A stretch of 64,000 bases of DNA from Aplectana chamaeleonis. Its lineage: Eukaryota; Nematoda; Chromadorea; Rhabditida; Cosmocercidae. This document shows, piece after piece, positions 13,503 through 28,504 of the stretch; positions within the stretch are counted from its first letter, which is position 1; every line of letters starts with the position of its first letter. The notes below the pieces were generated by a model, which saw nothing but the letters and a program-made list of their open reading frames with translations, had not been told where the DNA came from and did not search any database. The DNA is taken from contig JAPDOI010001925.1 of assembly GCA_029168955.1 (NCBI GenBank), positions 1 to 64,000 of the forward strand, given 5' to 3'. A program made the translations under genes and the position numbers.

Positions 13503-16500
13503 TGCGGGACCCGACTGGAAGTAAGCCACTCGCCTTGGAAAGTGTGTCGGACCCCACTGGAAGTGCGCCACGCGCCGTGGAAAGTGTGCGGGACCTGACT
13601 GGAAGTGCGCCACGCGCCGTGGAAAGTGTGCGAGACCCGACTATAAGTGCGCCACGCGCTCTGTAAAGTATGCGGGTCCCGAGAGGAAGTGCGCCACGCG
13701 CCGTGGAAAGTGTGCGGGACCTGACTGAAGTGCGCCACGCGCCGTTAAAAGTGTGCGAGACCCGACTATAAATGCGCCACGCGCCGTGGAAAGTGTGCGG
13801 GATCTGACTAAAGTGCGCCGCGCGCCGTGGAAAGTGTGCGAGACCCGACTATAAGTGCGCCACGCGCCGTGGAAAGTGTGCGGGACCCGACTGGAAGTGA
13901 GCCACGCGCCGTGGAAAGTGTGCACGACATGACTGAAGTGCGCCACGCGCCGTGGAAAGTGTGCGGGACCCGACTGGAAGTGCCCCACGCGCCGTGGAAA
14001 GTGTGCGAGACCCGACTATAAGTGCCCCACGCGCCGTGGAAAGTGTGCGAGACCCGACTATAAGTGCGCCACGCGCCGTGGAAAGTGTGCGGGACCCGAC
14101 TGGAAGTGAGCCACGCGTTACGGAAAGTGTGCGGGACCTGACTGGAAGTGCGCCACGCGCCGTGGAAAGTGTGCAGGATATGACTGAAGTGCGCCACGCG
14201 CCGTGGAAAGTGTGCGAGACCCTACTATAAGTGCGCCACGCGCTCTGTAAAGTGTGCGGGGCCCGAGAGGAAGTGCGCCACGCGCCGTGGAAAGTGTGCG
14301 GGACATGACTGAAGTGCGCCACGCGCCGTGGAAAGTGTGCGGGACCCGACTGGAAGTGCGCCACGCGCTGTGGAAAGTGTGCGATACTCGTCTGGAAGTG
14401 CGCCACGCGCTGTGGAAAGTGTGCAGGATATGACTGAAGTGCGCCACGCGCCGTGGAAAGTGTGCGGGATCCGACTGGAAGTGCGCCACGCGCTGTGGAA
14501 AGTGTGCGATACTCGTCTGGAAGTGCGCCACGCGCTGTGGAAAGTGTGCGGGACCCGACTGGAAGTGAGCCACGCGATATGGAAAGTGTGCGGGACCTGA
14601 CTGGAAGTGCGCCACGCGCCGTGGAAAGTGTGCAGGACATGACTGGAAGTGCGCCACGCGCCGTGGAAAGTGTGCGGGACCTAACTGGAAGTGCGCCATG
14701 CACCGTGGAAAGTGTGCTGGACCCGACAGGAAGTGCGCCACGCGCCGTGGAAAGTGTGCGGGACCTGACTTGAAATGCGCCACGCGCTGTGGAAAGTGTG
14801 CGGGACCTGACTGGAAGTGCGCCGCGCGTCATGGAAAGTGTGCGAGACCCGACAGGAAGTGCGCCATGCACCGTGGAAAGTGTGCGGGACCCGACTGGAA
14901 GTGAGCCACGCGATATGGAAAGTGTGCGGGATCTAACTGGAAGTGCGCCACGCGCCGTGGAAAGTGTGCGGTACCTGACTGAAGTGCGCCACGCGCCGTG
15001 GAAAGTGTGCGAGACCCGACTATAAGTGCGCCACGCGCTCTGTAAAGTATGCGGGGCCCGAGAGGAAGTGCGCCACGCGCCGTGGAAAGTGTGCGAGACC
15101 CGACTATAAGTGCGCCACGCGCTCTGTAAAGTATGCGGGGCCCGAGAGGAAGTGCGCCACGCGCCGTGGAAAGTGTGCGGGATCCGACTGGAAGTGCCCC
15201 ACGCGCCGTGGAAAGTGTGCGGGACCTGACTGGAAGTGTGCCACGCTCCGTGGAAAGTGTGCGGGACCCGACTAGAAGCGCCACGCGCCGTGGAAAGTGT
15301 GCGAGGCCCGACTATAAGTGCGCCACGCGCTCTGTAAAGTGTGCGGGACCCGACTGGAAATGCGCCACGCGCTGTGGAAAGGGTGTGGGACCTGACTGGA
15401 AGTGCGCCACGCGAAGTGGAAAGGGTGCAGGACCCGACTGGAAGTGTGCCACGCTCCGTGGAAAGTGTGCGAGACCAGACTGGAAGTGCGCCACGCGCTG
15501 TGGAAAGTGTGTGGGACCTGACTGGAAGTGCGCCATGCACCGTGGAAAGTGTGCGGGACCCGACAGGAAGTGCGCCACGCACCGTGGAAAGTGTGCGGGA
15601 CCCGACTAGAAGTGAGCCACGCGATATGAAAAGTGTGCGGGACCTGTCTGGAAGTGCGCCATGCGCCGTGGAAAGTGTGCGGGACTGACTGAAGTGCGCC
15701 ACGCACCGTGGAATGTGTGCGAGATCCGAGTATAAGTGCGCCATGCGCCCTGGAAAGTGTGCGGGACCTGACAGGAAGTTCGCCAGGCGCTGTGAAAACT
15801 GTGCGATAACTGACTGGAAGTGCGCCCCGCGCCGTGGAAAGTGTGTCAGACCCCACTGGGAGTGCGCCACGCGTCGTGGAAAGTGTGCGGGACCTGACTG
15901 GAAGTGCGCCACGCGCCGTGGAAAGTGTGCGGGACCCGACTGGAAGTGCGCCACGCGCCGTGGAAAGTGTGCGGGACCTGACTGGAAGTGCGCCACGCTC
16001 CGTGGAAAGTGTGCGGGACCTGACTGGAAGTGCGCCACGCTCCGTGGAAAGTGTGCGGGACCCGACTGGAAGAGAGCCACGCGCCGTAGAAAGTGTGCGG
16101 GACTTGACTGGAAGTGCGCCACGCTCCGTGGAAAGTGTGCGGGACCCGACTGGAAGTGCGCCACGCGCCGCGGAAAGTGTGCGGGACCCGACTGGAAGTG
16201 CGCCACGCGCCGCGGAAAGTGTGCGGGATCCGACTGGAGGTGAGCCACGTGCCGTGGAAAGTGCGCGAGACCCGACTGGAAGCGCCACGCGCCGTGGAAA
16301 GTGTGCGGGACCCGACTGGAAGTGCGCCACGCTCCGTGGAAAGTGTGCGGGACCTGACTGGAAGTGCGCCACGCTCCGTGGAAAGTGTGCGGGATCCAAC
16401 TGGAAGTGCGCCACGCGCCGTGGAAAGTGTGCGGGACCTGACTGGAAGTGCGCCACGCTCCGTGGAAAGTGTACGAGACCCTACTATAAGGGCGCCACGC

Positions 16501-19500
16501 CCTCTGGAAAGTGTGCGGGACCTGACTGGAAGTGCGCCACGCTCCGTGGAAAGTGTGCGGGACCCGACTGGAAGTGCGCCACGCGCCGTGGAAAGTGTGC
16601 GGGACCCGACTGGAAGTGGGCCACGCGCCGTAGAAAGTGTGCGCGACCTAACTGGAAGTGCGCCACGCGACGTGGAAAGTGTGCGGTACCTGACTGAAGT
16701 GCGCCACGCGCCGTGGAAAGTGTGCGAGACCCGAGAGGAAGTGCGCCACGCGCCGTGGAAAGTGTGTGGAACCCTAATGGAAGTGCGCCACCGCCCTGGA
16801 AAGTGTGCGGGACCCGACAGGAAGTGCGCCATGCACCGTGGAAAGTGTGCGGGACCCGACTGGAAGTGAGCCACGCGCCGTGGAAAGTGTGCGAGACCCG
16901 ACTGGAAGTGCGTCACGCACCGTGGAAAGTGTGCGATACTCGACTGGAAGTGCGCCACGCTTCGTGGAAAGTGTGCGAGACCCAACAGGAAGTGCGCCAC
17001 GCTTCGTGGAAAGTGTGCGAGACCCAACAGGAAGTGCGCCATGCACCGTGGAAAGTGTGCGGGACCCGACTGGAAGTGCGCCATGCACCGTGGAAAGTGT
17101 GCGGGACCTGACTGAAGTGTGCCACGCGCCGTGAAAAGTGTGCGAGACCCGACTATAAGTGCGCCACGCGCCGTGAAAAGTGTGCGAGACCCGGCCATAG
17201 GTGCGCCAAGCGCCGTGGAAAGTGTGCGACACCCGACTATAAGTGCGCCACGCGCTCTGTAAAGTGTGCGGGACCCGACTGGAAAAGAGCCACTCGCCTT
17301 GGAAAGTGTGCGGGACCCGACTGGAAGTGAGCCACGCGATATGGAAAGTGTGCGGGATCTAACTGGAAGGGCGCCACGCGCCGTGGGAAGTGTGCGGGAC
17401 CTGACTGAAGTGTGCCACGCGCCGTGAAAAGTGTGCGACATCCGACTATAAGTGCGCCACGCGCCCTGGAAAGTGTGCTGGATCCGACTGGAAGTGCGCC
17501 ACGCGCCGTGGAAAGTGTGCGAGACCCGACTGGAAGTGAGCCACGCGCCGTGTGAAGTGTGCGGGATCCGACTGGAAGTGCGCCACGCGCCGTGTAAAGT
17601 GTGCGAGACCAGACTGGAAGTGCGCCACGCTCCGTGGAAAGTGTGTGGGACCTGACTGGAAGTGTGCCACGCGCCGTGGAAAGTGTGCGAGACCCGACTA
17701 TAAGTGCGCCACGCGCCGTGGAAAGTGTGCGGGACCTGACTGAGGTGCGCCACGCACCGTGGAAAGTGTGCGAGACCCGAATATAAGTGCGCCACGCGCT
17801 CTGTAGAGTGTGCGGGACCCGACTAAAGTGCGCCACGCACCGTGGAAAGTGTGCGGGACTCGACTGGAAGTGAGCCGCGCGTTATGGAAAGTGTGCGGGA
17901 CCTGACTGGAAGTGCGCCGCGCGCCGTGGAAAGTGTGCGGGACCTGAGTGGAAGTGCGCCATGCACCGTGGAAAGTGTGCAGGGCCCGAGAGGAAATGCG
18001 CCATGCACCGTGAAAAGTGTGCGAGAACTGACTGGAAGTGCGCCCCGCGCCGTGGAAAGTGTGTCAGACCCCACTGGGAGTGCGTCAAGCGTCGTTGGAA
18101 GTGTGTGGAACCCTATTGGAAGCGCGCCACGCGCCGTGAAAAGTTTGCGATACTCGACTAGAAGTGCGCGACGCGTCATGGAAAGTGTGCGGGACCCGAC
18201 TGGAAATGCGCCACGCGCTGTGGAAAGTGTGCGGGACCTGACTGGAAGTGCGCGACGCGTCATGGAAAGTGTGCGGGACCCGTCTGGAAATGCGCCACGC
18301 GCTGTGGAATTTGTGCGAGACCCGACTATAAGTGCGCCACGCGCTCTGTAAAGTGTGCGGGACCCGACTGGAAAAGAGCCACTCGCCTTGGAAAGTGTGC
18401 GGGATCTGACTAAAGTGCGCCACGCGCCGTGGAAAGTGTGTCGGACCCCACTGGGAGTGCGCCAATCGTCGTTGGAAGTGTGTGGAATCCTATTGGAAGC
18501 GCGCCACGCGTCATGGAAAGTGTGCAGGACCCGACTGGAAATGCGCGACGCGTCATGGAAAGTGTGCGGGACCCGACTGGAAATGCGCCACGCGCTGTGG
18601 AAAGTGTGCGGGACCTGACTAAAGTGCGCCACGCGCCGTGGAACGTGTGCGAGACCCGACTATAAGTGCGCCACGCGCTCTGTGAAGTGTGCAAGGCCCG
18701 AGAGGAAATGCGCCATGCACCGTGAAAAGTGTGCGAGAACTGACTGGAAGTGCGCCCCGCGCCGTGGAAAGTGTGCGGGACCCGACTAGAAGTGAGCCAC
18801 GCGCTCTGGAAAGTGTGCAGGGCCCGAGATGGAAGTGCGCCATGCACCGTGAAAAGTGTGCGGGACCCGACTGGAAGTGAGCCACGCGATATGGAAAGTG
18901 TGTGGGGCCCGAGAGGAAGTGCGCCATGCACCGTGAAAAGTGTGCGGGACCCGACTGGAAGTGAGCCACGCGATATGGAAAGTGTGTGGGACTTGACTGG
19001 AAGTGCGCCACGCGCCGTGGAAAGTGTGCGGGACCTGACTGAAGTGCCCCACGCGCCGTGGAAAGTGTGCGAGACCCGACTATAAGTGCGCCACGCGCCG
19101 TGGAAAGTGTGCGGGACCCGACTGGAAGTGAGCCACGCGTTACGGAAAGTGTGCGGGACCCGACTGGAAGTGAGCCACGCGATATGGAAAGTGTGCGGGA
19201 CCTGACTGGAAGTGCGCCACGCGCCGTGGAAAGTGTGCGGGACATGACTGAAGTGCGCCACGCGCCGTGGAAAGTGTGCGGGACCTGACTGGAAGTGCGC
19301 CACGCGCCGTGGAAAGTGTGCGGGACATGACTGAAGTGCGCCACGCGCCGTGGAAAGTGTGCGGGACCCGACTGGAAGTGCGCCACGCGCTGTGGAAAGT
19401 GTGCGATACTCGTCTGGAAGTGCGCCACGCGCTGTGGAAAGTGTGCGTGCCCGAGAGGAAGTGCGCCACGCGCCGTGAAAAGTGTGCGGGACCCGACTTG

Positions 19501-22500
19501 AAATAGGCCACGCGCTGTGGAAAGTGTGCGGGACCCGACTGGAAGTGCACCATGCACCGTGGAAAGTGTGCGGGACCTGACTGAAGTGTGCCACGCGCCG
19601 TGGAGAGTGCGCGAGACCCGACTATAAATGCGCCACGCGCCCTGGAAAGTGTGCGAGACCCGACTATAAGTGCGCCACGCGCCGTGGAAAGTGTGCGAGA
19701 CCCGACTATAAGTGCGCCACACACCGTGGAAAGTGTGCGGGACCCGACAGGAAGTGCGCCATGCACCGTGGAAAGTGTGCGGGACCCGACTGGAAGTGAG
19801 CCACGCGGTATGGAAAGTGTGCGGGACCTGACTGGAAGTGCGCCACGCGCTGTGGAAAGTGTGCGGGACATGACTGAAGTGCGCCACGCGCCGTCGAAAG
19901 TGTGCGGGACCCTACTATAAGTGCGCCACGCGCCGTGGAAAGTGTGCAGGACATGACTGGAGTGCGCCACGCGCCGTGGAAAGTGTGCGAGACCCTACTA
20001 TAAGTGCGCCACGCACCGTGGAAAGTGTGCGATACTCGACTGGAAGTGCGCCACGCGCTGTGGAAAGTGTGCGGGACCCGACTATAAGTGCGCCACGCGC
20101 CGTGGAAAGTGTGCGAGACCCGACTGGAAGTGCGCCACGCGCCGTGGAAAGTGTGCGGGACCCGACTGGAAGTGCGCCACGCGCCGTGGAAAGTGTGCGA
20201 GACCCGACTATAAGTGCGCCACGCGCCGTGGAAAGTGTGCGAGACCCGACTATAAGTGCGCCACGCGCTCTGTAAAGTATGCGGGGCCCGAGAGGAAGTG
20301 CGCCACGCGCCGTGGAAAGTGTGCGGGACCCGACTAGAAGTGAGCCACGCGATATGAAAAGTGTGCGGGAAATGTCTGGAAGTGCGCCATGCGCCGTGGA
20401 AAGTGTGCGGGACCCGACTAGAAGCGCCACGCGCCGTGGAAAGTGTGCGAGACCCGACTGGAAGTGCGCCACGCGCCGTGGAAAGTGTGCGGGACCCGAA
20501 TGGAAGTGCGCCACCGCCCTGGAAAGTGTGCGGGACCCGACAGGAAGTGCGCCATGCACCGTGGAAAGTGTGCGGGACCCGAGAGGAAGTGCGCCATGCA
20601 CCGTGAAAAGTGTGCGGGACCCGACTGGAAGTTAGCCACGCGATATGGAAAGTGTGTGGGACTTGACTGGAAGTGCGCCATGCACCGTGAAAAGTGTGCG
20701 GGACCCCACTGGAAGTGAGCCACGCGATATGGAAAGTGTGCCGGACCCGAAAAGAAATGCGCCACGCGCTGTGGAAAGTGTGCGGTACCTGACTGAAGTG
20801 CGCCACGCGCCGTGGAAAGTGTGCGAGACCCGACTATAAGTGCGCCACGCGCTCGGTAAAGTGTACGGGGCCCGAGAGGAAGTGCGCCATGCACCGTGGA
20901 AAGTGTGCGGGACCTGACTTGAAATGCGCCACGCGCTGTGGAAAGTGTGCGGGACCTGACTGGAAGTGCGCCGCGCGTCATGGAAAGTGTGCGAGACCCG
21001 ACAGGAAGTGCGCCATGCACCGTGGAAAGTGTGCGGGACCCGACTGGAAGTGCGCCACACGCCGTGAAAAGTGTGCGGGACATGACTGAAGTGCGCCACG
21101 CGCAGTGGAAAGTGTGCGGGACCCGAGTGTAAGTGCGCCACGCGCTCCGGAAAGTGTGCGGGCCCGAGAGGAAGTGCGCCACGCGCCGTGGAAAGTGTGC
21201 GGGACCCGACTGGAAGTGCGCCACCGCCCTGGAAAGTGTGCGGGACCCGACAGGAAGTGCGCCATGCGCCGTGGAAAGTGTGCGGGACCCGACTGGAAGT
21301 GCGCCACGCGCCGTGGAAAGTGTGCGGGACCCGACTGGAAGTGCGCCACGCGCCGTGGAAATTGTGCGGGACCTGACCGAAGTGCGCCACACGCCGTGGA
21401 AAGTGAGCGAGACCCGACTATAAGTGCGCCACGCGCCGTGGAAAGTGTGCCGGACCCCACTGGGAGTGCGCCAAGCGTTGTTGAAGTGTGAGGGACCTGA
21501 CTGGAAGTGCGCCACGCCCCGTGGAAAGTGTGCGGGACCCGACTGGAAGTGCGCCATGCGCCGTGGAAAGTGTGCGGGACCTGACTGGAAGTGCGCTACG
21601 CGCCGTGAAAAGTTTGCGATACTCGACTAGAAGTGCGCCACGCGCTCTGTAAAGTATGCGTGCCCGAGAGGAAGTGCGCCACGCGCCGTGAAAAGTGTGC
21701 GAGACCCGACTAGAAGTGCGCGACGCGTCATGGAAAGTGTGCGGGACCCGACTGGAAATGCGCCACGCGCTGTGGAAAGTGTGTGGGACCTGACTGGAAG
21801 TGCGCCACGCGAAGTGGAAAGTGTGCGGGACCTGACTAAAGTGCGCCACGCGCCGTGGAGAGTGCGCGAGACCCGACTATAAGTGCGCCACGCGCCCTGG
21901 AAAGTGTGCGAGACCCGACTATAAGTGCGCCACGCGCTCTGGAAAGTGTGCAGGGCCCGAGAGGAAATGCGCCATGCACCGTGGAAAGTGTGCGGGACCC
22001 GACAGGAAGTGCGCCACGCACCGTGGAAAGTGTGCGGGACCCGACTAGAAGTGAGCCACGCGTCATGGAAAGTGTGCGGGACCCGACTGGAAATGCGCCA
22101 CGCGCTGTGGAAAGTGTGTGGGACCTGACTGGAAGTGCGCCACGCGAAGTGGAAAGTGTGCGGGACCCGACAGGAAGTGCGCCACGCGCCGTGGAAAGTG
22201 TGCGGGACCTGACTGAAGTGCGCCACGCGCCGTTGAAAGTGTGCGAGACCCGACTATAAATGCGCCACGCGCCGTGGAAAGTGTGCGGGATCTGACTAAA
22301 GTGCGCCGCGCGCCGTGGAAAGTGTGCGAGACCCGACTATAAGTGCGCCACGCGCTCTGTAAAGTATGCGGGGCCCGAGAGGAAGTGCGCCACGCGCCGT
22401 GGAAAGTGTGCGAGACCCGACTATAAGTGCGCCACGCGCTCTGTAAAGTATGCGGGTCCCGAGAGGAAGTGCGCCACGCGCCGTGGAAAGTGTGCGGGAC

Positions 22501-25500
22501 CCGACTGGAAAAGCGCGACGCGCCGTGGAAAGCGTGCGGGACCCGACTAGAAGTGCGCCGCGCGCCGTGTAAAGTGTGTGGGACCCCACTGGAAGTGCGC
22601 CACGCGCCGTGGAAAGTGTGCGTGACCTGACTGGAAGTGCGCCACGCTTCGTGGAAAGTGTGCGAGACCCAACAGGAAGTGCGCCATGCACCGTGGAAAG
22701 TGTGCGAGACCCGACAGGAAGTGCGCCATGCACCGTGGAAAGTGTGCGGGACCCGACTGGAAGTGCGCCATGCACCGTGGAAAGTGTGCGGGACCTAACT
22801 GGAACTGCGCCACGCGCCGTGGAAAGTGTGCGGGACCCGACTGGAAGTGCGCCACGCGCCGTGGAAAGTGTGCGATACCCGACTGGAAGTGCGCCACGCG
22901 CTCCGGAAAGTGTGCAGGACCCGAGAGGAAGTGCGCCACGCGCCGTGGAAAGTGTGTGGAACCCTAATGGAAGTGCGCCATGCACCGTGGAAAGTGTGTG
23001 GGACCCGAAAAGAAATGCGACACGCGCTGTGGAAAGTGTGCGGGACCTGACTGAAGTGCGCCACGCGCCGTGGAAAGTGTGCGAGACCCGACTATAAGTG
23101 CGCCACGCGCTCTGTAAAGTGTACGGGGCCCGAGAGGAAGTGCGCCATGCACCGTGAAAAGTGTGCGGGACCCGACTGGAAGTGAGCCACGCGATATGGA
23201 AAGTGTGTGGGACTTGACTGGAAGTGCGCCACGCGCCGTGGAAAGTGTGCGGGACCTGACTGAAGTGCGCCACGCGCCGTGGAAAGTGTGCGAGACCCGA
23301 CTATAAGTGCGCCACGCGCTCTGTAAAGTGTGCGGGGCCCGAGAGGAAGTGCGCCATGCACCGTGGAAAGTGTGCGGGACCCGACAGGAAGTGCGCCATG
23401 CACCGTGGAAAGTGTGCGGGACCCGACTGGAAGTGAGCCGCGCGTTATGGAAAGTGTGCGGGACCTGACTGGAAGTGCGCCACGCGCTGTGGAAAGTGTG
23501 CGAGATCCGACTGGAAGTGCGCCACGCACCGTGGAAAGTGTGCGAGATCCGACTATAAGTGCGCCACGCGCCCTGGAAAGTGTGCGAGACCCGACTATAA
23601 GTGCGCCACGCGCTCTGTAAAGTATGCGGGGCCTGAGAGGAAATGCGCCATGCACCGTGAAAAGTGTGCGAGAACTGACTGGAAGTGCGCCCCGCGCCGT
23701 GGAAAGTGTGTGGAACACTAATGGAAGTGCGCCACAGCCCTGGAAAGTGTGCGGGACCCGACAGGAAGTGCGCCATGCACCGCGGAAAGTGTGCGATACC
23801 CGACTATAAGTGCGCCACGCGTCGTGGAAAGTGTGCGGGACCCGACTAGAAGTGCGCGACGCGTCATGGAAAGTGTGCGGGCCCGACTGGAAGTGAGCCA
23901 CGCGATATGGAAAGTGTGTGGGACTTGACTGGAAGTGCGCCACGCGCCGTGGAAAGTGTGCGGGACCTGACTGAAGTGCGCCACGCGCCGTGGAAAGTGT
24001 GCGAGACCCGACTATAAGTGCGCCACGCGCTCTGGAAAGTGTGCAGGGCCCGAGAGGAAATGCGCCATGCACCGTGGAAAGTGTGCGGGACCCGACTGGA
24101 AGTGCGTCACGCACCGTGGAAAGTGTGCGATACTCGACTGGAAGTGCGCCACGCGCTGTGGAAAGTGTGCGGAGACTGACTGGAAATGCGTCACGCACCG
24201 TGGAAAGTGTGCGGGACATGACTGAAGTGCGCCACGCGCCGTGGAAAGTGTGCGGGACCCGACTGGAAGTGCGCCACGCGCTGTGGAAAGTGTGCGATAC
24301 TCGTCTGGAAGTGCGCCACGCGCTGTGGAAAGTGTGCGGGGACTGACTGAAAGTGCGTCGCGCACCGTGGAAAGTGTGCGATACTCGACTGGAAGTGAGC
24401 CACGCGCCGTGGAAAGTGTGCGGGACCTGACTGGAAGTGCGCCACGCGCCGTGGAAAGTGTGCAGGACATGACTGAAGTGCGCCACGCGCCGTGGAAAGT
24501 GTGCGAGACCCGACTGGAAGTGCGCCACGCGCCGTGGAAAGTGTGCGGGACCTGACTGAAGTTCCCCACGCGCCGTGGAAAGTGTGCGAGACCCGACTGG
24601 AAGTGCGCCGCGCGCCGTGGAAAGTGTGCGGTACCTGACTGAAGTGCGCCACGCGCCATGGAAAGTGTGCGAGACCCGACTATAAGTGCGCCACGCGCTC
24701 TGTAAAGTATGCGGGGCCCGAGAGGAAGTGCGCCACGCGCCGTGGAAAGTGTGTGGAACCCTAATGGAAGTGCGCCACAGCCCTGGAAAGTGTGCGGGAC
24801 CCGACAGGAAGTGCGCCACAGCCCTGGAAAGTGTGCGGGACCCGACAGGAAGTGCGCCATGCACCGCGGAAAGTGTGCGGGACCCGACTATAAGTGCGCC
24901 ACGCGCTCTGTAAAGTATGCGGGGCCCGAGAGGAAGTGCGCCACGCGCCGTGGAAAGTGTGCGGGACCTGACTGAAGTGCGCCACGCGCCGTTAAAAGTG
25001 TGCGAGACCCGACTATAAATGCGCCACGCGCCGTGGAAAGTGTGCGGGACCTGACTAAAGTGCGCCACGCGCCGGTAAAAGTGTGCGAGACCCGACTATA
25101 AATGCGCCACGCGCCGTGGAAAGTGTGCAAGATCTGACTAAAGTGCGCCGCGCGCCGTGGAAAGTGTGTCGGACCCCACTGGGAGTGCGCCAATCGTCGC
25201 TCGAAGTGTGTGGAACCCAATTGGAAGCGCGCCGCGCGCCGTGGAAAGTGTGCGGTACCTGACTGAAGTGCGCCACGCGCCATGGAAAGTGTGCGAGACC
25301 CGACTATAAGTGCCCCATGCACCGTGGAAAGTGTGCGGGACCCGACTGGAAGTGAGCCGCGCGTTATGGAAAGTGTGCGGGACCTGACTGAAGTGCGCCA
25401 CGCGCCGTGGAAAGTGTGCGAGACCCGACTATAAGTGCGCCACGCGCTCTGTAAAGTATGCGGGGCCCGAGAGGAAGTGCGCCACGCGCCGTGGAAAGTG

Positions 25501-28500
25501 TGTGGAACCCTAATGGAAGTGCGCCACAGCCCTGGAAAGTGTGCGGGACCCGACAGGAAGTGCGCCATGCACCGCGGAAAGTGTGCGGGACCCGACTGGA
25601 AGTGAGCCACGCGATATGGAAAGTGTGCGGGATCTAACTGGAAGTGCGCCACGCGCCGTGGAAAGTGTGCGGGACCTGACTGAAGTGCGCCACGCGCCGT
25701 GGGAAGTGTGCGAGGCCCGACTATAAGTGCGCCACGCGCTCTGTAAAGTGTGCGGGACTGAGTGAAGTGCGCCATGCACCGTGGAAAGTGTGCGGGACCT
25801 GACAGGAAGTTAGCCAGGCGCTGTGAAAACTGTGCGATAACTGACTGGAAGTACGCCACGCGTCGTGGAAAGTGTGTCAGAGACCCGACTGGAAGCGCGC
25901 CACGCGTCATGGAAAGTGTGCGGGACCCGACAGGAAGTGCGCCATGCACCGTGGAAAGTGTGCGGGACCCGACTGGAAGTGAGCCGCGCGTTATGGAAAG
26001 TGTGCGGGACCTGACTGGAAGTGCGCCACGCGCCGTGGAAAGTGTGCGGGACATGACTGAAGTGCGCCACGCGCCGTGAAAAGTGTGCGAGACCCGACTG
26101 GAAGTGCGTCACGCACCGTGGAAAGTGTGCGAGACCCGACTATAAGTGCGCCACGAGCCGTGGAAAGTGTGTCGGACCCCACTGGGAGTGCGCCAATCGT
26201 CGCTCGAAGTGTGCGGAACCCGACTGGAAGTGAGCCGCGCGTTATGGAAAGTGTGCGGGACCTGACTGGAAGTGCGCCACGCGCCGTGGAAAGTGTGCGA
26301 GACCCGACTGGAAGTGCGTCACGCACCGTGGAAAGTGTGCGATACTCGACTGGAAGTGCGCCACGCGCTGTGGAAAGTGTGCGGAGACTGACTGGAAATG
26401 CGTCACGCACCGTGGAAAGTGTGCGATACTCGACTGGAAGTGCGCCACGCGCTCCGGAAGGTGTGCAGAGCCCGAGAGGAAATGCGCCATGCACCGTGGA
26501 AAGTGTGCGGGACCCGAGAGGAAGTGCGCCATGCACCGTGGAAAGTGTGCGGGACCCGACTATAAGTGCGCCACGCGCCGTGGAAAGTGTGCGGGACCCG
26601 ACTGGAAGTGAGCCACGCGATATGGAAAGTGTGCGGGACCTAACTGCAAGTGCGCCACGCGCCGTGGAAAGTGTGCGCGACCTGACTGAAGTGCGTCAAG
26701 CGCCGTGGAAAGTGTGCGAGACCTGACTATAAGTGCGCCACGCGCTCTGTAAAGTATGCGTGTCCCGAGAGGAAGTGCGCCATGCACCGTGGAAAGTGTG
26801 CGGGACCCGACTGGAAGTGAGCCACGCGATATGGAAAGTGTGCGGGACCCGAAAAGAAATGCGCCACGCGCTGTGGAAAGTGTGCGGGACCTGACTGAAG
26901 TGCGCAACGCGCCGTGGAAAGTGTGCGAGATCCGACCATAAGTGCGCCACGCGCTCTGTAAAGTGTACGGGGTCCGAGAGGAAGTGCGCCACGCGCCGTG
27001 GAAAGTGTGCGGAGACTGACTGGAAATGCGTCACGCACCGTGGAAAGTGTGCGATACTCGACTGGAAGTGCGCCACGCGCTCCGGAAGGTGTGCAGAGCC
27101 CGAGAGGAAATGCGCCATGCACCGTGGAAAGTGTGCGGGACCCGACTGGAAGTGAGCCACGCGATATGGAAAGTGTGCGGGACCTGACTGGAAGTGCGCC
27201 ACGCGCCGTGGAAAGTGTGCAGGATATGACTGAAGTGCGCCACGCGCCGTGGAAAGTGTGCGAGACTCTACTATAAGTGCGCCACGCTCTCTGTAAAGTG
27301 TGCGGGGCCCGAGAGGAAGTGCGCCATGCACCGTGGAAAGTGTGCGGGACCCGACAGGAAGTGCGCCATGCACCGTGGAAAGTGTGCGGGACCCGACTGG
27401 AAGTGAGCCACGCACCGCGGAAAGTGTGCGGGACCCGACAGGAAGTGCGCCACGCACCGTGGAAAGTGTGCGGGACCCGACTAGAAGTGCGCGACGCGTC
27501 ATGGAAAGTGTGCGGGACCCGACTGGAAATGCGCCACGCGCTGTGGAAAGTGTGTGGGACCTGACTGGAAGTGCGCCACGCGCCGTGGAAAGTGTGCGGG
27601 ACCTGACTAAAGTGCGCCACGCGCCGTGGAAAGTGTGCGAGACCCGACTATAAGTGCGCCACGCGCCCTGGAAAGTGTGCGAGACCCGACTATAAGTGCG
27701 CCACGCACCGTGGAAAGTGTGTCGGACCCGACTATAAGTGCGCCACGCGTCGTTGGAAAGTGTGGGACCCGACTGGAAGTGCGCCACGCGCCGTGGAAAG
27801 TGTGCGATACTCGACTGGAAGTGCGCCATGCACCGTGGAGAGTGTGCGGGACCCGACTGGAAGTGAGCCACGCGGTATGGAAAGTGTGCGGGACCTGACT
27901 GGAAGTGCGCCACGCGCTGTGGAAAGTGTGCGGAGACTGACTGGAAATGCGTCACGCACCGTGGAAAGTGTGCGATACTCGACTTGAAGTGCGCCACGCG
28001 CTCCGGAAGGTGTGCAGAGCCCGAGAGGAAATGCGCCATGCACCGTGGAAAGTGTGCGGGACCCGACTGGAAGTGCGTCACGCACCGTGGAAAGTGTGCG
28101 ATACTCGACTGGAAGTGCGCCACGCGCTGTGGAAAGTGTGCGGGACATGACTGAAGTGCGCCACGCGCCGTGAAAAGTGTGCGAGACCCGACTGGAAGTG
28201 CGTCACGCACCGTGGAAAGTGTGCGAGACCCGACTATAAGTGCGCCACGCGCTCTGTAAAGTATGCGGGGCCCGAGAGGAAGTGCGCCACCGCCCTGAAA
28301 AGTGTGCGGGACCCGACAGGAAGTGCGCCATGCACCGTGGAAAGTGTGCGGGACCCGACTGGAAGTGAGCCACGCGATATGGAAAGTGTGTGGAACTTGA
28401 CTGGAAGTGCGCCACGCGCCGTGAAAAGTGTGCGGGACCTGACTGAAGTGCGCCACGCGCCGTGGAAAGTGTGCGCGACCCGACTATAAATGCGACACGC

Positions 28501-28504
28501 GCCG